Assembly (NCBI RefSeq): GCF_000026945.1
Contig: NC_012867.1
Location: 2,203,511-2,267,510 of the forward strand
DNA from: Candida dubliniensis CD36
Taxonomy: Eukaryota > Ascomycota > Pichiomycetes > Serinales > Debaryomycetaceae
DNA: 64,000 nucleotides
Reading direction: 5' to 3'
Shown: one piece after another, positions 10,283 to 20,355 of the stretch
Position numbering within the stretch: the first letter of the stretch is position 1
How the letters are laid out: every line of letters begins with the position of its first letter
Notes under the pieces: generated by a model
Databases searched by the model: none
What the model saw: only the letters and a program-made list of their open reading frames with translations
What the model was told of the DNA's origin: nothing
Position numbers and translations under genes: made by a program

Positions 10283-12676
10283 ATGGACACCATACATTAT
10301 CAGATCTCTCCTGTGGTGGAAAATATACACCTAGATAATGAAACAATCACCGACATAACCACGTACCAAAATAACCTATACGTTGGAACGACTAACGGCC
10401 ACCTACTCCATTTCCACCGATTTGACGACACACAAGAGTATATCCCCCTATCCACTATCGATGTCGGAACTCAGTCCATATCCAAAATATTGTGCATCGA
10501 GTCCATACAGAGACTACTAGTCATATCGAACCGCATAGTCCAATCCTATATCTTGCCAGAACTTTCTCCATGTCGCATGAAAAAGATGAAAGACGTAACC
10601 GACCTCTATCTTTTGGACAACCGAGTGCTCGTCTTGTCACCAACAAAAATCAGAATCATCTCCATACACGCAGATACCATTACATTACTTAAAGAGATAT
10701 CTTACCAAGGAGGAGTGGCGTGCCGATCATGCAAGGATAGCAATTTTGTTGTTGTGGCAAACCACGAGAGTTATGATATTATAGATATAGACAATAATAG
10801 AAAAGTCCCCTTATTCAACTACATATCAGAGTCTAAAGTCCACCCATGGATAATACCATTTGACGGCGAGTACTTGTTGACAGTTCTGTCGGACGCCAAC
10901 ACGTCAATGGCAATGTTTATAAACAACGCGGGAGATGTCACACGAGGAACCTTGACGTGGATAGACAAGGGGTACCCAGAAAACTCCATCGCCATAGAGG
11001 AAGACTATGTTTTTGCATTGTTTAAAAATTGCATGGTTGTTTCGTCGTTAGCTACACTTGAGACAGTTACAGAAACGGAAAACCCAGGGTACACCATCAC
11101 CAAAGTGCCGCTGGCATTTGTTATCGACAGGCGCTTGGCAAATATAATAGACACACTGTCACATGTCACCAGTCTAATTTTGACCGATGGGAAACAAATA
11201 CTCGGCTTACACAGAATACACAAGCTAGTGGAAATACACCAAAAGTTTATTCAAGACAACCTAGAATTGGAATTAGCACCAGAAAATTTTACGGGCAAGG
11301 ACAGCCAGTATATCACCTACCTAGCATTATTCCAAGCCGTGGCTACCAAAAATGAGGACAAATTTTGGGAGATTGTCGAACTTAAGACAGATAGCGAGCT
11401 AGTTTCGTTTGTATTCTATATATTGGGCGGAGGCGAAAAGCATACCCCATTCCCAGGCCTAAGCGAGGTATGCCAACACTACGGGGTATTCAAAAACGAT
11501 CAGCTACTCAAAAAATACATTCTGGGTTTGTCCCACCAGTATCTATCAGCTACCCTCATACTATACTACTACCAACACTGTACAGATGAAGAAGCATTGA
11601 CGTTTACTCGAAGAACCACTTTCGATAATACTCAACCCATTGTTGATTTGCTCATCCTGCAAAATCGTATACAATGTGCGTCTGAAGTGTATAAAAAACT
11701 TGCCGTGCCAATTGAGTACAACACATTCATCAATAACCATTTACTGGACTCCTTGATAGACGACGCAATTGACCTTCTTTTATCAGGAAAACTTGACGAA
11801 AACGAATACTCAAAAACATTGGTTAGTGTGTTAAAGTTTGATAAACAAAAAGGTATTGGCGTCCTAAAAAACGCGCCCCCAAAATACCACAGCATCAACC
11901 AAACTGTAATGAAAGACCTTTCAGGTACAACAAACGATGAAAAAGGGTACTTGCTTCTCCGCATCGAGTTGATGGAAATAACACACAAAGAAAATCCTAC
12001 AGACGAATTGCTACAACTTATCACACAAGCACTACACTTGTTGTACGACACCATCAAGGACCAATTCACCCATCTACACCAAGAATTCAAAAGTACCACT
12101 TCGTTGGAAAAAGAAAAATGGCCAAAAATATCCTGGCTAGCATTTCTTGATATGACTCCCAAATCCAAAGAGTTGCTGACATTTGCTGAGCTCTACTTAA
12201 AGTCGTTTGAATTGGCACGTAAAGTACCCGATGGTCCCATCTTTGACTACCACAGAATGTTTAGCAACTGCGACATCGACTCATTGTTAGAGTTTGGTGA
12301 TTACTCAACTGCTGAATCATTAGCAGCAGGTGAAACTCCCTTACCAAAGAAAACTTTTTATGGTGCCACACATTTTACCCCACAACCAAGCACCACTGAG
12401 CTCGTACACATCCTCGACTTTTACGTAACACAGTATGCATCTGGATTACTGGCGGAGCCTGCAATTAAACATTTTGCTGAGACATACTACCATAAAATCA
12501 CACCGTGGCAGCTTCTCCAGCCAATTCCGTCACATTTCCCACTTGCATATTTAGTCGGTTATTTCCATTTAGTCATGGCCAATCAAACCCAACAATACAG
12601 AGACGTTTTGATTAGAAAGTCTATATCCAGAGCAGAAAGTCTACGTACAAGAAAACTTTTAGATGTATCCAAGTAG
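10283..12676 (+). CDS. VPS3: CORVET subunit Vps3
   Basis: Likely Vps3, the Rab5/Vps21-binding subunit of the CORVET endosomal tethering complex. The N-terminal ~300 residues are a CNH-type beta-propeller: ITDITTYQNNLYVGTTNGHL at 23-42, and the family block MFINNAGDVTRGTLTW around residue 212. The remainder is alpha-helical, as in the clathrin-heavy-chain-like part of Vps3/TRAP1/Vps39 proteins. At 797 residues it is shorter than S. cerevisiae Vps3 (1011). Vps39/Vam6 is the main alternative; the GDVTRGTL block favours Vps3. Its last 18 coding bases overlap the antisense end of COQ2. Confidence 0.75.
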   Translation: MDTIHYQISPVVENIHLDNETITDITTYQNNLYVGTTNGHLLHFHRFDDTQEYIPLSTIDVGTQSISKILCIESIQRLLVISNRIVQSYILPELSPCRMKKMKDVTDLYLLDNRVLVLSPTKIRIISIHADTITLLKEISYQGGVACRSCKDSNFVVVANHESYDIIDIDNNRKVPLFNYISESKVHPWIIPFDGEYLLTVLSDANTSMAMFINNAGDVTRGTLTWIDKGYPENSIAIEEDYVFALFKNCMVVSSLATLETVTETENPGYTITKVPLAFVIDRRLANIIDTLSHVTSLILTDGKQILGLHRIHKLVEIHQKFIQDNLELELAPENFTGKDSQYITYLALFQAVATKNEDKFWEIVELKTDSELVSFVFYILGGGEKHTPFPGLSEVCQHYGVFKNDQLLKKYILGLSHQYLSATLILYYYQHCTDEEALTFTRRTTFDNTQPIVDLLILQNRIQCASEVYKKLAVPIEYNTFINNHLLDSLIDDAIDLLLSGKLDENEYSKTLVSVLKFDKQKGIGVLKNAPPKYHSINQTVMKDLSGTTNDEKGYLLLRIELMEITHKENPTDELLQLITQALHLLYDTIKDQFTHLHQEFKSTTSLEKEKWPKISWLAFLDMTPKSKELLTFAELYLKSFELARKVPDGPIFDYHRMFSNCDIDSLLEFGDYSTAESLAAGETPLPKKTFYGATHFTPQPSTTELVHILDFYVTQYASGLLAEPAIKHFAETYYHKITPWQLLQPIPSHFPLAYLVGYFHLVMANQTQQYRDVLIRKSISRAESLRTRKLLDVSK

Positions 12677-13705
12677 CAACAATATATAGTCAAACACAAT
12701 TCCATACCAAAAGATAAACCCAGTACGAATATTCGACGTAAATGCACCCCAACAACTCTTTGGGTCGTCCAAGTCAACCTTAATAATCTGTTTGTACAAC
12801 CTTCCAATTGCGTATGCACCAGCAACGTAAAACCCGGGACCCATAGAGTTCATAAAACCAGAAAACGCATAAAGCCCGGCTTGCGAGACTGTCAACCCTT
12901 TCAAAATAGGCTTAGTCTTATCTCCCCATGCCAACGCAGTAGACTTGATACCGGCCTTAATATCAAACTTTTTATCTTGATGTGCATAAATCGTATCGTA
13001 CGTCAAGCACCATATCCAGTTGGAAATAAACAATGGCACTGCCACCCATAAATTCAATGGCGCCCCAACAGCAGGAAACCCCAAGAGACACCCCCAGCTA
13101 AAACAAATTGACAACATCGCCTGCGGGTAATATGTAAATCGTTTAAACAACGGGTAGGCTGCAACAAACGGTAACGACAATGCTCCTAGATAAAAACACT
13201 CAAATGGCAAGCTCAAAAGCACTGCCAACCCTGCAAAACATTGCACACCCAACCAGGCAACTGCTTGTGGCACCGAAACTCTTCCACTGGTAATTGGTCT
13301 CTCCATAGTACGGGCAACTTGATTATCTAAATTTCTATCCCAAATATCGTTGATGGTACACCCAGCACCTCTCATCACTAACGCACCAACAGAAAACAAC
13401 CCAATTGTCTTGGCAGTCACCCACAATGGTGCCGCTATAGAGTACGATGCCATGGTTATCCCCCAGTAACAAGGAAGCAACAACAACCATGTACCCACTG
13501 GCTTTTCCAAACGCATTAATTCTAAATACGGAATGACTTTTCGGGGGAACCGTCTCAACCAGCCCAACCCTGCTTCTCGTGCCAAACGTGCAGCTTCCAA
13601 TTCAACTGGAGAAAACTTGGGAACCCTTGTTTCATTGCGAATTATTCTCGAGTGAGCAAACCCTCTTCTAAAAACCTGGTATAATGGACGTCTAAATACT
13701 AACAT
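12659..13705 (-). CDS. COQ2: 4-hydroxybenzoate polyprenyltransferase Coq2
   Basis: Mitochondrial inner-membrane UbiA-family enzyme that joins the polyprenyl tail to 4-hydroxybenzoate in ubiquinone synthesis. The 348-residue protein from the ATG at 13705 starts with a basic, Arg/Ser-rich presequence (residues 1-27) typical of matrix import. ELMRLEKPVGTW (62-73) opens the catalytic domain. The two Asp-rich prenyl-diphosphate motifs are present: NDIWDRNLD at 119-127 and YDTIYAHQDKKFD at 236-248. About eight hydrophobic segments follow. An in-frame ATG further upstream would add a Lys-run peptide encoded by a poly(T) tract and is unlikely. The 3' end overlaps VPS3 by 18 bases, tail to tail; APC11 lies 74 bases upstream on the same strand. 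Confidence 0.95.
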   Translation of the reverse strand: MLVFRRPLYQVFRRGFAHSRIIRNETRVPKFSPVELEAARLAREAGLGWLRRFPRKVIPYLELMRLEKPVGTWLLLLPCYWGITMASYSIAAPLWVTAKTIGLFSVGALVMRGAGCTINDIWDRNLDNQVARTMERPITSGRVSVPQAVAWLGVQCFAGLAVLLSLPFECFYLGALSLPFVAAYPLFKRFTYYPQAMLSICFSWGCLLGFPAVGAPLNLWVAVPLFISNWIWCLTYDTIYAHQDKKFDIKAGIKSTALAWGDKTKPILKGLTVSQAGLYAFSGFMNSMGPGFYVAGAYAIGRLYKQIIKVDLDDPKSCWGAFTSNIRTGFIFWYGIVFDYILLLLGYI

Positions 13706-13779
13706 GGTCTGTGATCGAGGAAACGAAAACCAACAAAAATTTTTGGACGTGCACTTTTTTTTGTTTTTTTTTTTTTTTT

Positions 13780-14187
13780 TCATCCAATCGTTTCGGGAAC
13801 ATACTCCTCAAACTCTTGATCAGTCTGCTCTGGCCGTTCTCTCATAACCTTATGCCCATCAATCAATTTCTTTAATTTTGCCAACTCTTCTGGTGCTTGC
13901 TTCTTCTGTTCTTTAAAGGTAAATATCTGTCTGCACATTGGACATAACCCCTTCGATGCTTCCTGTTCTAACCATTTCAATATACAGTGCAAGTGGAAAT
14001 TATGTGTGCACCCTGATCCCAACACAACAGGACACTGATTCCCTGGGTATTTACAATTAGGACACGTTCCATCAAATGAAACACGACATATACCACACAA
14101 CTCTTCAACGTATCCATGCCCATCAGACGATGCAAGGTCCCAGTGCCACGTACAATAACTTTTCCATTCAACTATTTCCACTTTCAT
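13780..14187 (-). CDS. APC11: Anaphase-promoting complex RING subunit Apc11
   Basis: RING-H2 catalytic subunit of the APC/C ubiquitin ligase, partner of the cullin Apc2. The first ~90 residues match the family closely: MKVEIVEWKSYCTWHWDL, then the zinc ligands CGIC, CPNCKYPGNQCP, GSGCTHNFHLHCILKWLEQ and CPMCRQIF. The protein (135 aa) carries a charged C-terminal tail of about 45 residues that the 84-residue human protein lacks; S. cerevisiae Apc11 is also long (165). An ACGCGA box at 14244-14249 lies 57 bases before the start and could mark cell-cycle control. It sits between BPL1 and COQ2, all on the same strand with 62- and 74-base gaps. Confidence 0.97.
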   Translation of the reverse strand: MKVEIVEWKSYCTWHWDLASSDGHGYVEELCGICRVSFDGTCPNCKYPGNQCPVVLGSGCTHNFHLHCILKWLEQEASKGLCPMCRQIFTFKEQKKQAPEELAKLKKLIDGHKVMRERPEQTDQEFEEYVPETIG

Positions 14188-14249
14188 GGTTTGTTTTGCA
14201 AGAAAGAGAGAATTTATTTATTTATTTATTTTTTTTTTTTTTGACGCGA

Positions 14250-16247
14250 TTAATTCTTCTTATATACTAAACCTCTAAATATGTCAAACGAATTTCCATC
14301 AGGTTGTAAATGCAACACTTTGTGCGTCTCTACATCTTCAGCAATAAGCAATCCATAATCTGGGGTGATACCCTTAATAATACACGTTCTTTGTTTCCCG
14401 CTACCATTATCAACCTCTACTTTCTGGTTAGTATGGAACCACCGCTTATAATATAAAGGCAAAAACGGCTGCAATCCTGACTTTTCAAACACAGAATAAA
14501 ACTGGTCAATGGTAAACATAAGCTTTGCAAGTAACACCTCTGGCTCGTATGGCGGCAATGGTGACAACCCCTTTTCACGTCTGATCTCATTCAACTTCTC
14601 TAAAACCAAGTTTAACGACGTTGTGGGTGCTGGGTTCGATACATTAACCCCGCCTCCCCATACCAAGTAGAAGGTTTTGTTGATAAACTGCGAGTTGATC
14701 AACGCTCCCGAAACCTTAACAAACTTCTCATCGACACCATCAACAGTTGCACTTATATCATTCTTGGCGTCCAACGACTTGAAATACTCGGGCTTCATAA
14801 TAAAAATATCGTTGGGCCATTTTAGTCTCAATGGCATATCCTCATACCCAACTCCTTGTCCGGAAACATGGCTTCCATAGCCCAAGATCGACTCAATTAA
14901 CGCCAACCCACATAAATACTGCAACGTAACCACCGTTGACGAGGACGAGGGCGAAGGTGGCACCTTGAAAAGCACCGACGTAGCAAGAACACCTCTAGGG
15001 TTGACCCACACATTACCCCCACGACCTCGACCAGCAATTTGCGTGGTTGCAGTAATGGTGAACCCATTCGGAAGATGCTCCAACCATTGCGGATTCTTAT
15101 CCATTATCGTGTTGGTAGACGTGATAACCTCAGCGTAACCCAAAATCCCGCCAAACTTGATCTCGCCTCCCCCCGACAATACCTGCAAATTATCAAAATA
15201 CTTCTGGATATTAAAATAGGGGACCATTTTCAGGTCTGGTATACCGGCCAGAGTTAGGAAGTTGATATACTTGGCTTTACCAACATACTCACCGGCCTCC
15301 TGGGTTTCGTCAGCAAAATAAAAAATATCGTTGTTATCCTGAAACGGCTCATCACCAAGTTCCAATTTGCTGGTCAAATTCAGGTACATATCCCTCACCT
15401 TGTCCTTAAACGGAGACACAACATACATCGGCGTAACCCTCGGAATGGCTGTATCAACACTCTCGGCAACTCGCAACCCCAATTTTTTCAAGCAATCCCT
15501 CATAAATACTTTCTTGTTGTGTTCGTGTTCCTTGAGTGTTTCAACCACCGAGGCATACCCAGAACCATCTTCATCTCGCGGATCCAACAAGTGAGAGGCG
15601 AACTCAGGGTGAGTGCCACTCAAAATAACGTGCCCCTTACCGACCTTTCTGTACACAACAGCAGCCTTCTCTGCATCCTCAACATCAGTTTTGTCCTCGT
15701 ACCGTGCCAAGATTTCGACGTCTTTATACTTCTCAGCATTGATAAAAACAGCCCCACCATCGTAATAGTTGTAAACATGGTTGGGACACCCAGGCAACGC
15801 AGCAGTATTGACCATCAACTTCACCGCTCTTGCACCAGCACGCAGCTCATACTTGAAACCTTTGAATGCACACCCTTTGGCCGTTCCAGGGAAAAACCCA
15901 AGTTCTCGTGGTCCAGTCACCTCCATCGTTGGACTGCCAACCTCAAACTCACATCGGGCAGCCCCAAAATACCCACCAGCACAAAACCCTAAAAATCTCC
16001 CTCCTTGCTTGACATATTTCGAAATTTTGGTGGTGCCTTTCCCATCAAGCACTTTGCAGTACGGCAAATCCGCCCCTCCTGGTATAACTAACAAAGACGT
16101 TTTCCTCATCCATGGCTCATTCAACAACACCGTCTCGTTAACAGGAAGGACAGCGTAATACGACGCCAAATGGAGTCGCAATGTCTCCAAACAATGTTTT
16201 ACACCTTCGGTTGTAGTGCCGGGGCCAGAATATACTAGAACATTCAT
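14250..16247 (-). CDS. BPL1: Biotin-protein ligase Bpl1
   Basis: Attaches biotin to acetyl-CoA and pyruvate carboxylases. The N-terminal ~230 residues are the BPL_N glutamine-amidotransferase-like domain of eukaryotic ligases: LVIPGGADLPYC near 53 and FCAGGYFGAARCEFE near 88. The catalytic domain follows, with the biotinyl-AMP loop GRGRGGNVWVNP and LKWPNDIF. A small C-terminal SH3-like domain completes it (CIIKGITPDYGLLIAEDVE). The length of 665 is close to S. cerevisiae Bpl1 (690). It is divergent from PIH1 with only 64-88 bases between starts, so the two share a very short promoter. Confidence 0.96.
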   Translation of the reverse strand: MNVLVYSGPGTTTEGVKHCLETLRLHLASYYAVLPVNETVLLNEPWMRKTSLLVIPGGADLPYCKVLDGKGTTKISKYVKQGGRFLGFCAGGYFGAARCEFEVGSPTMEVTGPRELGFFPGTAKGCAFKGFKYELRAGARAVKLMVNTAALPGCPNHVYNYYDGGAVFINAEKYKDVEILARYEDKTDVEDAEKAAVVYRKVGKGHVILSGTHPEFASHLLDPRDEDGSGYASVVETLKEHEHNKKVFMRDCLKKLGLRVAESVDTAIPRVTPMYVVSPFKDKVRDMYLNLTSKLELGDEPFQDNNDIFYFADETQEAGEYVGKAKYINFLTLAGIPDLKMVPYFNIQKYFDNLQVLSGGGEIKFGGILGYAEVITSTNTIMDKNPQWLEHLPNGFTITATTQIAGRGRGGNVWVNPRGVLATSVLFKVPPSPSSSSTVVTLQYLCGLALIESILGYGSHVSGQGVGYEDMPLRLKWPNDIFIMKPEYFKSLDAKNDISATVDGVDEKFVKVSGALINSQFINKTFYLVWGGGVNVSNPAPTTSLNLVLEKLNEIRREKGLSPLPPYEPEVLLAKLMFTIDQFYSVFEKSGLQPFLPLYYKRWFHTNQKVEVDNGSGKQRTCIIKGITPDYGLLIAEDVETHKVLHLQPDGNSFDIFRGLVYKKN

Positions 16248-16335
16248 ATTTGGTGTGGAATGAAAAAGAAGAAAAGTTCGGGAAAAAAAAAAACAGAAAA
16301 AAAATTTTGGGATGATTCATGAGTCTTCCTCAACA

Positions 16336-17232
16336 ATGTCGTTGATTGAAGAGCAAGAAAGCATCACCTTACACCCCAAACCGGGGTTTGTGATTAAAAC
16401 CAAAATCTTGGAATCCAAAGACGTATCTCGAACATTGACCAAGGTATTTATCAATGTGTGCCATTCCCCCGATGTACCCAAGCCAGATGTCGATTTCGAT
16501 CCACAGATCGTGTTCCCATTGATCATTGACAACGAATGGGAAATACCCATTATCCTATCCAAAGAAAAAGAGTCCAAGGATAAAAAGGGGTTTCCGTCTT
16601 TGGTATACGATTGTTGCATAAACTCCAAGTGCTTCCAATGGTGTCAAATTAGCAAAGACCTAAAGTCTATTCTTATTGAATGGTGTATTGAATCGATTGA
16701 ATTGGTATACTCACTCACACTAGAACGGGAGTACTCAACCCCGAAAATGCTAGCAAAGGGCGAACTTTCCAATACAGTAGTCACCAAAAAGGAACTTTTA
16801 GGGTCTGTGCTAAAAGACAGACTCAAAGAACTACAACAAAATGAAACTTTAGGATTGATTAAAGAAATGGAACTGGAGGACGATGAATTGCCAGATTTAA
16901 TGAATATAAACAAACGCTCCACAAAGCCATTAATAGAGGAAGTGAGCCACCAAACCAAACCAGCACCACCAAAAGCCATAAAAGAACTCAACTATGCAGT
17001 TCTGTTCAAAAAAATCGCACACCCAAACTTCAATCTAGCAGTGATTGTTGCTTGTGACGACAAACTCGACACCTCGTTTGAAGTCACATATTCTTCGGAA
17101 TCCTCCACTATCCTCATTAGCGGCATAAAATTCGCTTCTGGAAACAGCTTGGAAATCCCAGTATCCCCTGACATTACTGTAACCAACACAAAGTGCTTTG
17201 AAGTTCACAACACAATGTATATTTTTATATAG
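16336..17232 (+). CDS. PIH1: R2TP complex subunit Pih1
   Basis: Likely Pih1, the adaptor of the Hsp90-associated R2TP complex (Rvb1, Rvb2, Tah1, Pih1), which helps assemble box C/D snoRNPs and PIKKs. The N-terminal PIH1 domain is visible: PKPGFVIKTKI, then VFINVCHSPDVPKP, WEIPIIL and the Lys-rich loop plus VYDCCINS. An acidic stretch at about 180-190 (MELEDDELPDLM) precedes a C-terminal CS-like beta domain (from ~220). The ATG at 16336 gives 298 residues and sits in a better context than the in-frame ATG at 16312, which would add eight residues; either may be used. It is divergent from BPL1. Confidence 0.75.
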   Translation: MSLIEEQESITLHPKPGFVIKTKILESKDVSRTLTKVFINVCHSPDVPKPDVDFDPQIVFPLIIDNEWEIPIILSKEKESKDKKGFPSLVYDCCINSKCFQWCQISKDLKSILIEWCIESIELVYSLTLEREYSTPKMLAKGELSNTVVTKKELLGSVLKDRLKELQQNETLGLIKEMELEDDELPDLMNINKRSTKPLIEEVSHQTKPAPPKAIKELNYAVLFKKIAHPNFNLAVIVACDDKLDTSFEVTYSSESSTILISGIKFASGNSLEIPVSPDITVTNTKCFEVHNTMYIFI

Positions 17233-17394
17233 TATGCAATGCGCTTGCGAATTACCTGATTTGGACACTTATCGCTTTATCAAGATATAATTCCGCTCAA
17301 TTTATCAAAAACAAAAAAAAAAAAAATTTTTTTGCCTATAAATGTAGCTACAAATCCGTTTCTAATACAAAAAAAAGTTTGGCCAACTCTAACC

Positions 17395-18825
17395 ATGAAT
17401 ACTGAAGAGACTTTGCTAATTACTCCGGTCAACAATTACGATGCTATTGTGAACGACACCAAAGATAATGACACCACTCCGACACTGGAACTCAAGCATC
17501 TCACAAGATCCAGTTTCCCGTTAGTCGTATCGTTTGTGTTGCAGTACGTCTTTTCCATCACGTCAGTATATGCTGCAGGGCGATTAGGCGCCAAAGAGTT
17601 GGCTGCATGTTCGTTGGCTATCTGTACTTTTAACATCACAGGTCTAGCTGTATTCCAGGGCATGGCTACTAGTTTAGACACATTTTGCTCCCAAGCATAC
17701 GGGTCCGGTAACAAAAAAATGGTAGGGGTCTATTTCCAGCGCGCGACCCTTCTTATGTTTGCAACAATGATACCCTTGATGGTTGTATGGTGGTACTCTG
17801 GTAGCATTTTGAACTACTTGGTTCCTGACCCAGAATTGGTTAGCATGGCCCAGCTCTTTTTGCGAATCCATGCTTTTGGTGTGCCTGGCTTGATTCTTTT
17901 TGAAAGCGGTAAAAGGTTTTTACAGGCTCAACATCTCTTCCAAGCTAGCACATACGTTTTGCTTGTGGCACTTCCCTTTAACTTGATATTGAATTGGCTG
18001 TTGGTGTGGAATCCAAGTACCGGAATGGGATACACTGGTATTCCCTTGGCGATAGGTGTCACATACTGGGTTATCTCGCTCCTAATGTTTGCATACGTGA
18101 TTTTCATCGACGGAATTGAATGTTGGGGCGGTATCGATTGGGACAAAGCATCAAGCAATTGGAAACCAATGCTATCTCTAGCTGTGCCTGGTGTAATCAT
18201 GGTAATTTCTGATTTTTTAGCATTTGAGATCTTGACTATTTTTGCTTCCAGATTCGGAACCGAGGCCTTGGCCGCCCAGTCAATTGTATCCAATGTTGCA
18301 ACTTTATGTTTCCAAGTCCCGTTTGCATTTGCTGTGGCTATAAGTACACGGATGGGACACTTTATTGGGGACGGGAACATCGCCTGCGCCAAGATACTCA
18401 ACGACCTCACAGTCGTCATTGGTGGGTCTATTGGGCTACTCAGTTTTTGCTTGTTCTATTTTGGGAGACACGTTTTGGGAGAATTTTTCACCAGCGACAA
18501 AATGGTGTTAGAAATCAGCTCCAAATTACTTATCTTGGCCGGTATCAATCAAATCTCAGATTCCCTAAATGTTGTGGGAACAGGTGTGCTCAGGGGACAA
18601 GGCAGACAAAGAATCGGATCGATCCTAAACATCATATCGTATTACTTCCTTGCCATACCTTTGGGATACGTGCTTGCATTCAAACTTGGTATGGAAATGA
18701 GCGGGTTGTGGATTGGATTGATTATTGGTGTTCTTGTTCTTGCTGTGACACAATGCACAAGTATATGTTTGAGCAATTGGGAAAAGATACTAGAACATTC
18801 ACATAGAATTCATGACAGTGTATAG
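17395..18825 (+). CDS. MATE family multidrug/metabolite antiporter (Erc1-like)
   Basis: A 12-helix MATE transporter of the fungal Erc1/ERC3 group, proton-coupled export of organic compounds; in S. cerevisiae Erc1 confers ethionine resistance. Family features are GRLGAKELAACSLA in TM2, SLDTFCSQAYGSG near residue 100, GTEALAAQSIVSNV in the second half and GVLRGQGRQRIGS near the end. The product has 476 residues from the ATG at 17395, which follows ACC and comes 57 bases after a TATAAA at 17338. The substrate cannot be told from sequence. LTV1 follows on the same strand after 81 bases. Confidence 0.9.
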   Translation: MNTEETLLITPVNNYDAIVNDTKDNDTTPTLELKHLTRSSFPLVVSFVLQYVFSITSVYAAGRLGAKELAACSLAICTFNITGLAVFQGMATSLDTFCSQAYGSGNKKMVGVYFQRATLLMFATMIPLMVVWWYSGSILNYLVPDPELVSMAQLFLRIHAFGVPGLILFESGKRFLQAQHLFQASTYVLLVALPFNLILNWLLVWNPSTGMGYTGIPLAIGVTYWVISLLMFAYVIFIDGIECWGGIDWDKASSNWKPMLSLAVPGVIMVISDFLAFEILTIFASRFGTEALAAQSIVSNVATLCFQVPFAFAVAISTRMGHFIGDGNIACAKILNDLTVVIGGSIGLLSFCLFYFGRHVLGEFFTSDKMVLEISSKLLILAGINQISDSLNVVGTGVLRGQGRQRIGSILNIISYYFLAIPLGYVLAFKLGMEMSGLWIGLIIGVLVLAVTQCTSICLSNWEKILEHSHRIHDSV

Positions 18826-18906
18826 AGTTTGTATTTTTAAACGCGCAACATACAAAAGAAATAGAAAATTTTTTTTTTTTCTTCTTCTATCCATCTCAAT
18901 TCAACC

Positions 18907-20043
18907 ATGCCTAGAAGATTCAATAAGAAAAACGCAACCACCTTCAATGTCGTACATAGAGCCCATGATGATGCAAGGTTCTACGACGACGAAGCGTCTG
19001 AGCATGTTTTGGTTCCACAATCTTCAAAGAAAAAAGTGGTTACCACTGCTGAATTAGAAAAGAAACTTGCCAATACAAGTATAAGAGATAACGAAGGGTT
19101 GGCGGCACAGTATGGTATCACCTACGACGACTCCAAATACGACTATATGCAACATCTAAAGCCTATGGGGAACCCCGATGGTGTTTTTGTTGGAGCTAAA
19201 CAAACCCAGCCCAAACAGCTGATAGAAGATTTATTTAAAGACCAGTTGCCTTCAAAAGAAACAAGAAAAGTTGCCAGAGATCTAAACCAAAACATACCCG
19301 ACGAATTACAGGGGTTTAATCCAAACTTGGATCCGAGATTACGTGAAGTGTTAGAAGCTTTGGACGATGAAGCGTATATCGAAGATGGCGAAGAAGATAT
19401 ATTCAATTCATTGTTACAGTCAGGTGAAGTCGAAGACGAAAATGAGTTTTACGAAGAAGCAGAAGACTATGACGAGTGGGACCTAGATAACTATGAAGAA
19501 GAGTATGACGCTAAATACAACCTGGATACGCCCGAGGGTGTGAATCTGAATTGGCAAAGAGATTTTATGCAATTTAAAAAAGACAACAAAAACAAGCCCA
19601 ACGAATGGGATTCCGATGACGAATTTGAGGATGAAGTTCCCGAATTGCCAGAAATATCCACCAACAAAAAAGTTTCAAACACCAAAATGAGAAAAAAGAA
19701 AGGTGCCATGACTGATACATCATCATTTTCAATGTCATCATCTGCATTGTTTAGAACTGAAGGACTCACATTGCTCGATGATAGGTATGAACAGATGAGC
19801 AAAAAGTTTGAAAACGAAAACGATGAACCGTCCCACAAACCATTCAATATGAACGAAGAAAGACACGATTTAGAAGGCATGTTGGACGATTTCTTGGATA
19901 ACTATGAATTAGAAAGCGGTGGAAGAAAACTAGCCAAAAAGGACGATGAAAAGAAAAAATTACAGCAAGCTGCCAGCTCAGTGTCAAAAGGGAAAGCTGC
20001 CAGGAAGTTCAACAAAGCCTTTAGTGATATGAAGATAGAATAA
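18907..20043 (+). CDS. LTV1: 40S ribosome biogenesis factor Ltv1
   Basis: Ltv1 binds the pre-40S beak (Rps3/Rps20) and helps late cytoplasmic maturation and export. The N terminus MPRRFNKKNATTFNVVHRAHDD is the conserved Ltv1 start, and the motif YGITYDDSKYDYMQHLKP at ~66-83 is also typical. The middle is strongly acidic (residues 150-205) and the end is basic, finishing in a Lys/Ala-rich tail. 378 residues, against 463 in S. cerevisiae. An A/T tract GAAAATTTTTT just upstream (18865-18880) resembles the RRPE element of ribosome-biogenesis genes, though such tracts are common in this genome. Confidence 0.95.
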   Translation: MPRRFNKKNATTFNVVHRAHDDARFYDDEASEHVLVPQSSKKKVVTTAELEKKLANTSIRDNEGLAAQYGITYDDSKYDYMQHLKPMGNPDGVFVGAKQTQPKQLIEDLFKDQLPSKETRKVARDLNQNIPDELQGFNPNLDPRLREVLEALDDEAYIEDGEEDIFNSLLQSGEVEDENEFYEEAEDYDEWDLDNYEEEYDAKYNLDTPEGVNLNWQRDFMQFKKDNKNKPNEWDSDDEFEDEVPELPEISTNKKVSNTKMRKKKGAMTDTSSFSMSSSALFRTEGLTLLDDRYEQMSKKFENENDEPSHKPFNMNEERHDLEGMLDDFLDNYELESGGRKLAKKDDEKKKLQQAASSVSKGKAARKFNKAFSDMKIE

Positions 20044-20355
20044 GTATATATAGGTCGTGTAGAGAACACGGATTTATTTATTTAACCACTCACTTTAAAT
20101 TTTCTTTTTTTCTAATGCTCTTTCCAAAAAAAAAAAAAAAAAAAAGCAGGATAAAATTTGGAGACACATTTTTCTTTTCAACACATTTGCCAAGGAGTAT
20201 TCCTGTTAATAGTGATTAATTTGTTTTTCAGACTATAACCAGATATTCGAGTCAAGTTGTTGTTTCCACTTTTAATACCAGTATCCTTTTTAACTTTGCT
20301 AGTTTCCTATCGCTATTCATTGCCGCATAACAAACTTTTTAATAGCAATAACACG
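20042..20355. other. Intergenic region LTV1-CKA
   Basis: About 310 bases with an A18-type homopolymer (about 20128-20145), T-rich tracts and no recognisable gene or RNA. The frame of the downstream kinase is open from 20257 but has no ATG until 20356. Confidence 0.4.

Noticed and set aside
20257..20355. Extended hydrophobic N terminus on the CK2 subunit
   Set aside because: There is no ATG before 20356, and CK2 alpha subunits are not secreted or membrane anchored.
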